From contig NZ_CP090640.1 in NCBI RefSeq assembly GCF_029633825.1, positions 3,720,001 to 3,784,000 on the forward strand: a stretch of DNA of 64,000 bases, in the 5' to 3' direction. Source of the DNA: Burkholderia contaminans (lineage in GTDB: Bacteria > Pseudomonadota > Gammaproteobacteria > Burkholderiales > Burkholderiaceae). The notes under the pieces are model-generated. The model did no database searches and was not told the DNA's origin. It saw nothing but the letters and a program-made list of their open reading frames with translations. The translations under genes and the position numbers were made by a program. Of the stretch, positions 62,652 to 64,000 are shown in pieces (the first letter of the stretch is position 1; each line of letters opens with the position of its first letter).

Positions 62652-63530
62652 TTAGCGCGGCGGCCGCGCCGCCAACGCCGCCGGCAGCACAACGTTCATC
62701 AGGTGATCGGCGCGCGACAGCAGATCGGTCACGCGCTCGTCGAGCCCGCGTAATTGCGCGGGTTGCATGCGGATCTGCTGCACGGCCTGCCCGACGATGT
62801 TGCGGCGGTCGAACAGCGTGCGCTCGACACCTGCATCATCCGGCGCGCGCACGACGTCCGACACCGCGCTCAGCGCCGCGAGCACGACCACGAGGTTTTC
62901 TTCCGCATGGCGGACCTTCGCGGCGAGTTCCTCGGTACGGCGCGGGAAGAAACCGAGCGACTGCTTGAGCGCCCCGATCGCCGCACGGTAGTCGACATGG
63001 CCCGTCGCCGCGCCGAACCAGCGTTCGAACATCCCGGCCTTGCGCGTCGCCTGCGCGAGCATGCCGGCCATCATGTCGGCCGCACCGAGTTCGTTGAATT
63101 CACGCGTCGCGGCCGCGACGGCTTCGACGAGGTTGCCCGCCGTCTCCAGCGCGCCGTCGCCGATCGTCGCAACCGTCGCGAGCTTCAGCGGCACCAGTTG
63201 CCGGATATGCCGCTCGATGCGCGGCGCGTAGTCGGGATAAAGATTCGGAAAGCTGGCCTGCGCGGCGCGGAAGCACGCTTCGAGTTGCGGATGGTTCGAT
63301 TCACCGAACACCGCGCGGCCGACTGCATCGGCCGGCGCCGTGCGCACGGCCTGACCGGGCGCCGGCACAGGCGCGGGCCCGAAGTCGAGCGCCTGCGGCG
63401 CCGGCCGCTCGGGCCCGCGCGCAACCGGCGCCGCGGCCGCGGGCGGCGCGTCGAACGCAAGACGCCCGGGCGTGCGCTCGGGCGTCGTATCGAACTCGAG
63501 CCGCTTCGGCTCGTCGGACGGATTCGTCAT
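62652..63530 (-). CDS. Uncharacterised protein next to TerD-type gene
   Basis: A 292-residue protein with an alanine/proline-rich first third (RLAFDAPPAAAAPVARGPERP and a second LDFGPAP copy) and a helical rest (RIERHIRQLVPLKLATVATIGDGALETAGNLVEAVAAATREFNELGAADMMAGMLAQATRK). No catalytic motif, signal or membrane segment. The repeated short LEFD/LAFD/LDFG motifs in the N-terminal part look like linear binding motifs. It follows the TerD-type gene after about 50 bases and is probably in one operon with it. I do not assign a function. Confidence 0.7.
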   Translation of the reverse strand: MTNPSDEPKRLEFDTTPERTPGRLAFDAPPAAAAPVARGPERPAPQALDFGPAPVPAPGQAVRTAPADAVGRAVFGESNHPQLEACFRAAQASFPNLYPDYAPRIERHIRQLVPLKLATVATIGDGALETAGNLVEAVAAATREFNELGAADMMAGMLAQATRKAGMFERWFGAATGHVDYRAAIGALKQSLGFFPRRTEELAAKVRHAEENLVVVLAALSAVSDVVRAPDDAGVERTLFDRRNIVGQAVQQIRMQPAQLRGLDERVTDLLSRADHLMNVVLPAALAARPPR

Positions 63531-63581
63531 CGCTGCTTCGCGCCCGGCGCGGCGGTGTCCCGCCGGCCGGGCTGCCGCCAG

Positions 63582-64000
63582 TCAGACCGCGCCGCCGTAC
63601 GCGCGCACGAAGTCGCCCAGGCCGCGGTTGTAGCCGGCGCCGACCGCCTTGAACATGAAGTGGCCGTCGCGGCGATAGAAGCTGCCGACCTGCACCGACG
63701 TCTCCATCGAGAAGTCTTCCTCGAGCGCGTACTTCGCGATTACCGCGCCCGACACTTCGTCGGCGATCTGGATGTAGCTGTTGCGCACCTGGCCGAAATT
63801 CTGGCGGCGCGCTTCGGCCTGGTCGATCGTCACCACCACCGAGATTTCCTCGACGTCGGCCGCGAGCTTCGTCATGTCGATGAAGATCACCTCGTCGTCG
63901 CCGTCGCCGCTGCCCGTGCGGTTGTCGCCGCTATGCACGACACCCAGGCACTTCGACGCGGGCATCCCGCGCTTCGGGAAATCGTCGCCCGGCTGGATGA
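63582..64000 (-). CDS. TerD-family stress protein, partial
   Basis: The C-terminal 139 codons of a gene that starts beyond the window. VVHSGDNRTGSGDGDDEVIFIDMTKLAADVEEISVVVTIDQAEARRQNFGQVRNSYIQIAD and the closing YALEEDFSMETSVQVGSFYRRDGHFMFKAVGAGYNRGL are clear TerD/TerZ signatures, including the calcium-binding acidic loop GDGDDE. TerD proteins act in tellurite, phage and membrane-stress responses through unclear mechanisms. The methionine at 63965 is internal and not a start, since the frame continues to the window edge. Confidence 0.92.
   Translation of the reverse strand, partial: IQPGDDFPKRGMPASKCLGVVHSGDNRTGSGDGDDEVIFIDMTKLAADVEEISVVVTIDQAEARRQNFGQVRNSYIQIADEVSGAVIAKYALEEDFSMETSVQVGSFYRRDGHFMFKAVGAGYNRGLGDFVRAYGGAV

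Overview
The window is 64 kb of GC-rich DNA with very high GC at third codon positions, dense genes and no insertion sequence, prophage or CRISPR. Gene content and protein style (fixLJ-folD-prlC, glnA-ntrB-ntrC, a seven-gene hut operon with hutF and hutG, a spu/puu polyamine block, a Gram-negative trimeric-type porin) point to a Burkholderia, most likely the B. cepacia complex, and to a main chromosome. The species call is inference from recognised families, not from a search.

Layout. 1-7.8 kb: end of a FixL-type kinase and its FixJ regulator, folD, prlC, dinB, a YgeA-type racemase, the initiator tRNA and xthA. 7.8-14.7 kb: a prolyl oligopeptidase, then the nitrogen block ntrC-ntrB-glnA on the minus strand with a readable sigma-54 promoter and NtrC sites upstream of glnA. 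14.7-19 kb: rhodanese, a CinA-type molybdopterin-binding protein overlapping an EI24/CysZ membrane protein, and a sterol-desaturase-type enzyme behind a secreted beta-propeller. 19-25 kb: hrpA divergent from argA, then yggX. 25-30.9 kb: MFS transporter, a CaiB-type CoA-transferase overlapping an AidB-like acyl-CoA dehydrogenase, and their divergent LysR regulator. 30.9-36 kb: aminotransferase-RidA-porin-amino acid permease with a divergent Lrp/AsnC regulator, then tRNA-Val(CAC). 36-40.4 kb: polyamine catabolism (spuC, puuA, puuD). 40.4-48.6 kb: hutHCUDIFG. 48.7-64 kb: a more variable stretch with a remnant glutamate-binding protein, a frameshifted phosphopantetheinyl transferase, an alpha/beta hydrolase, LysR and MFS genes with a coupled 38-codon ORF, photolyase, a DHH phosphoesterase, an MFS-lactonase pair, AraC with a divergent desaturase, a HAD phosphatase and the edge of a TerD-type gene set.

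How it works together. The largest theme is nitrogen: NtrB/NtrC sense nitrogen status and should drive glnA; the hut operon converts histidine to glutamate, ammonia and formate; the spu/puu genes degrade putrescine through gamma-glutamyl intermediates; the Lrp-linked cluster looks like an amino acid uptake and transamination set; and argA starts arginine synthesis. Several control regions can be read directly, notably paired palindromes around the hutH promoter, the glnA enhancer and promoter, strong promoters for both tRNAs, and 51-bp-spaced direct repeats between the araC-type gene and the desaturase. I did not find a clearly new multi-gene system; the most unusual items are two decayed genes, one coupled tiny membrane ORF and several undescribed operator-like repeats.
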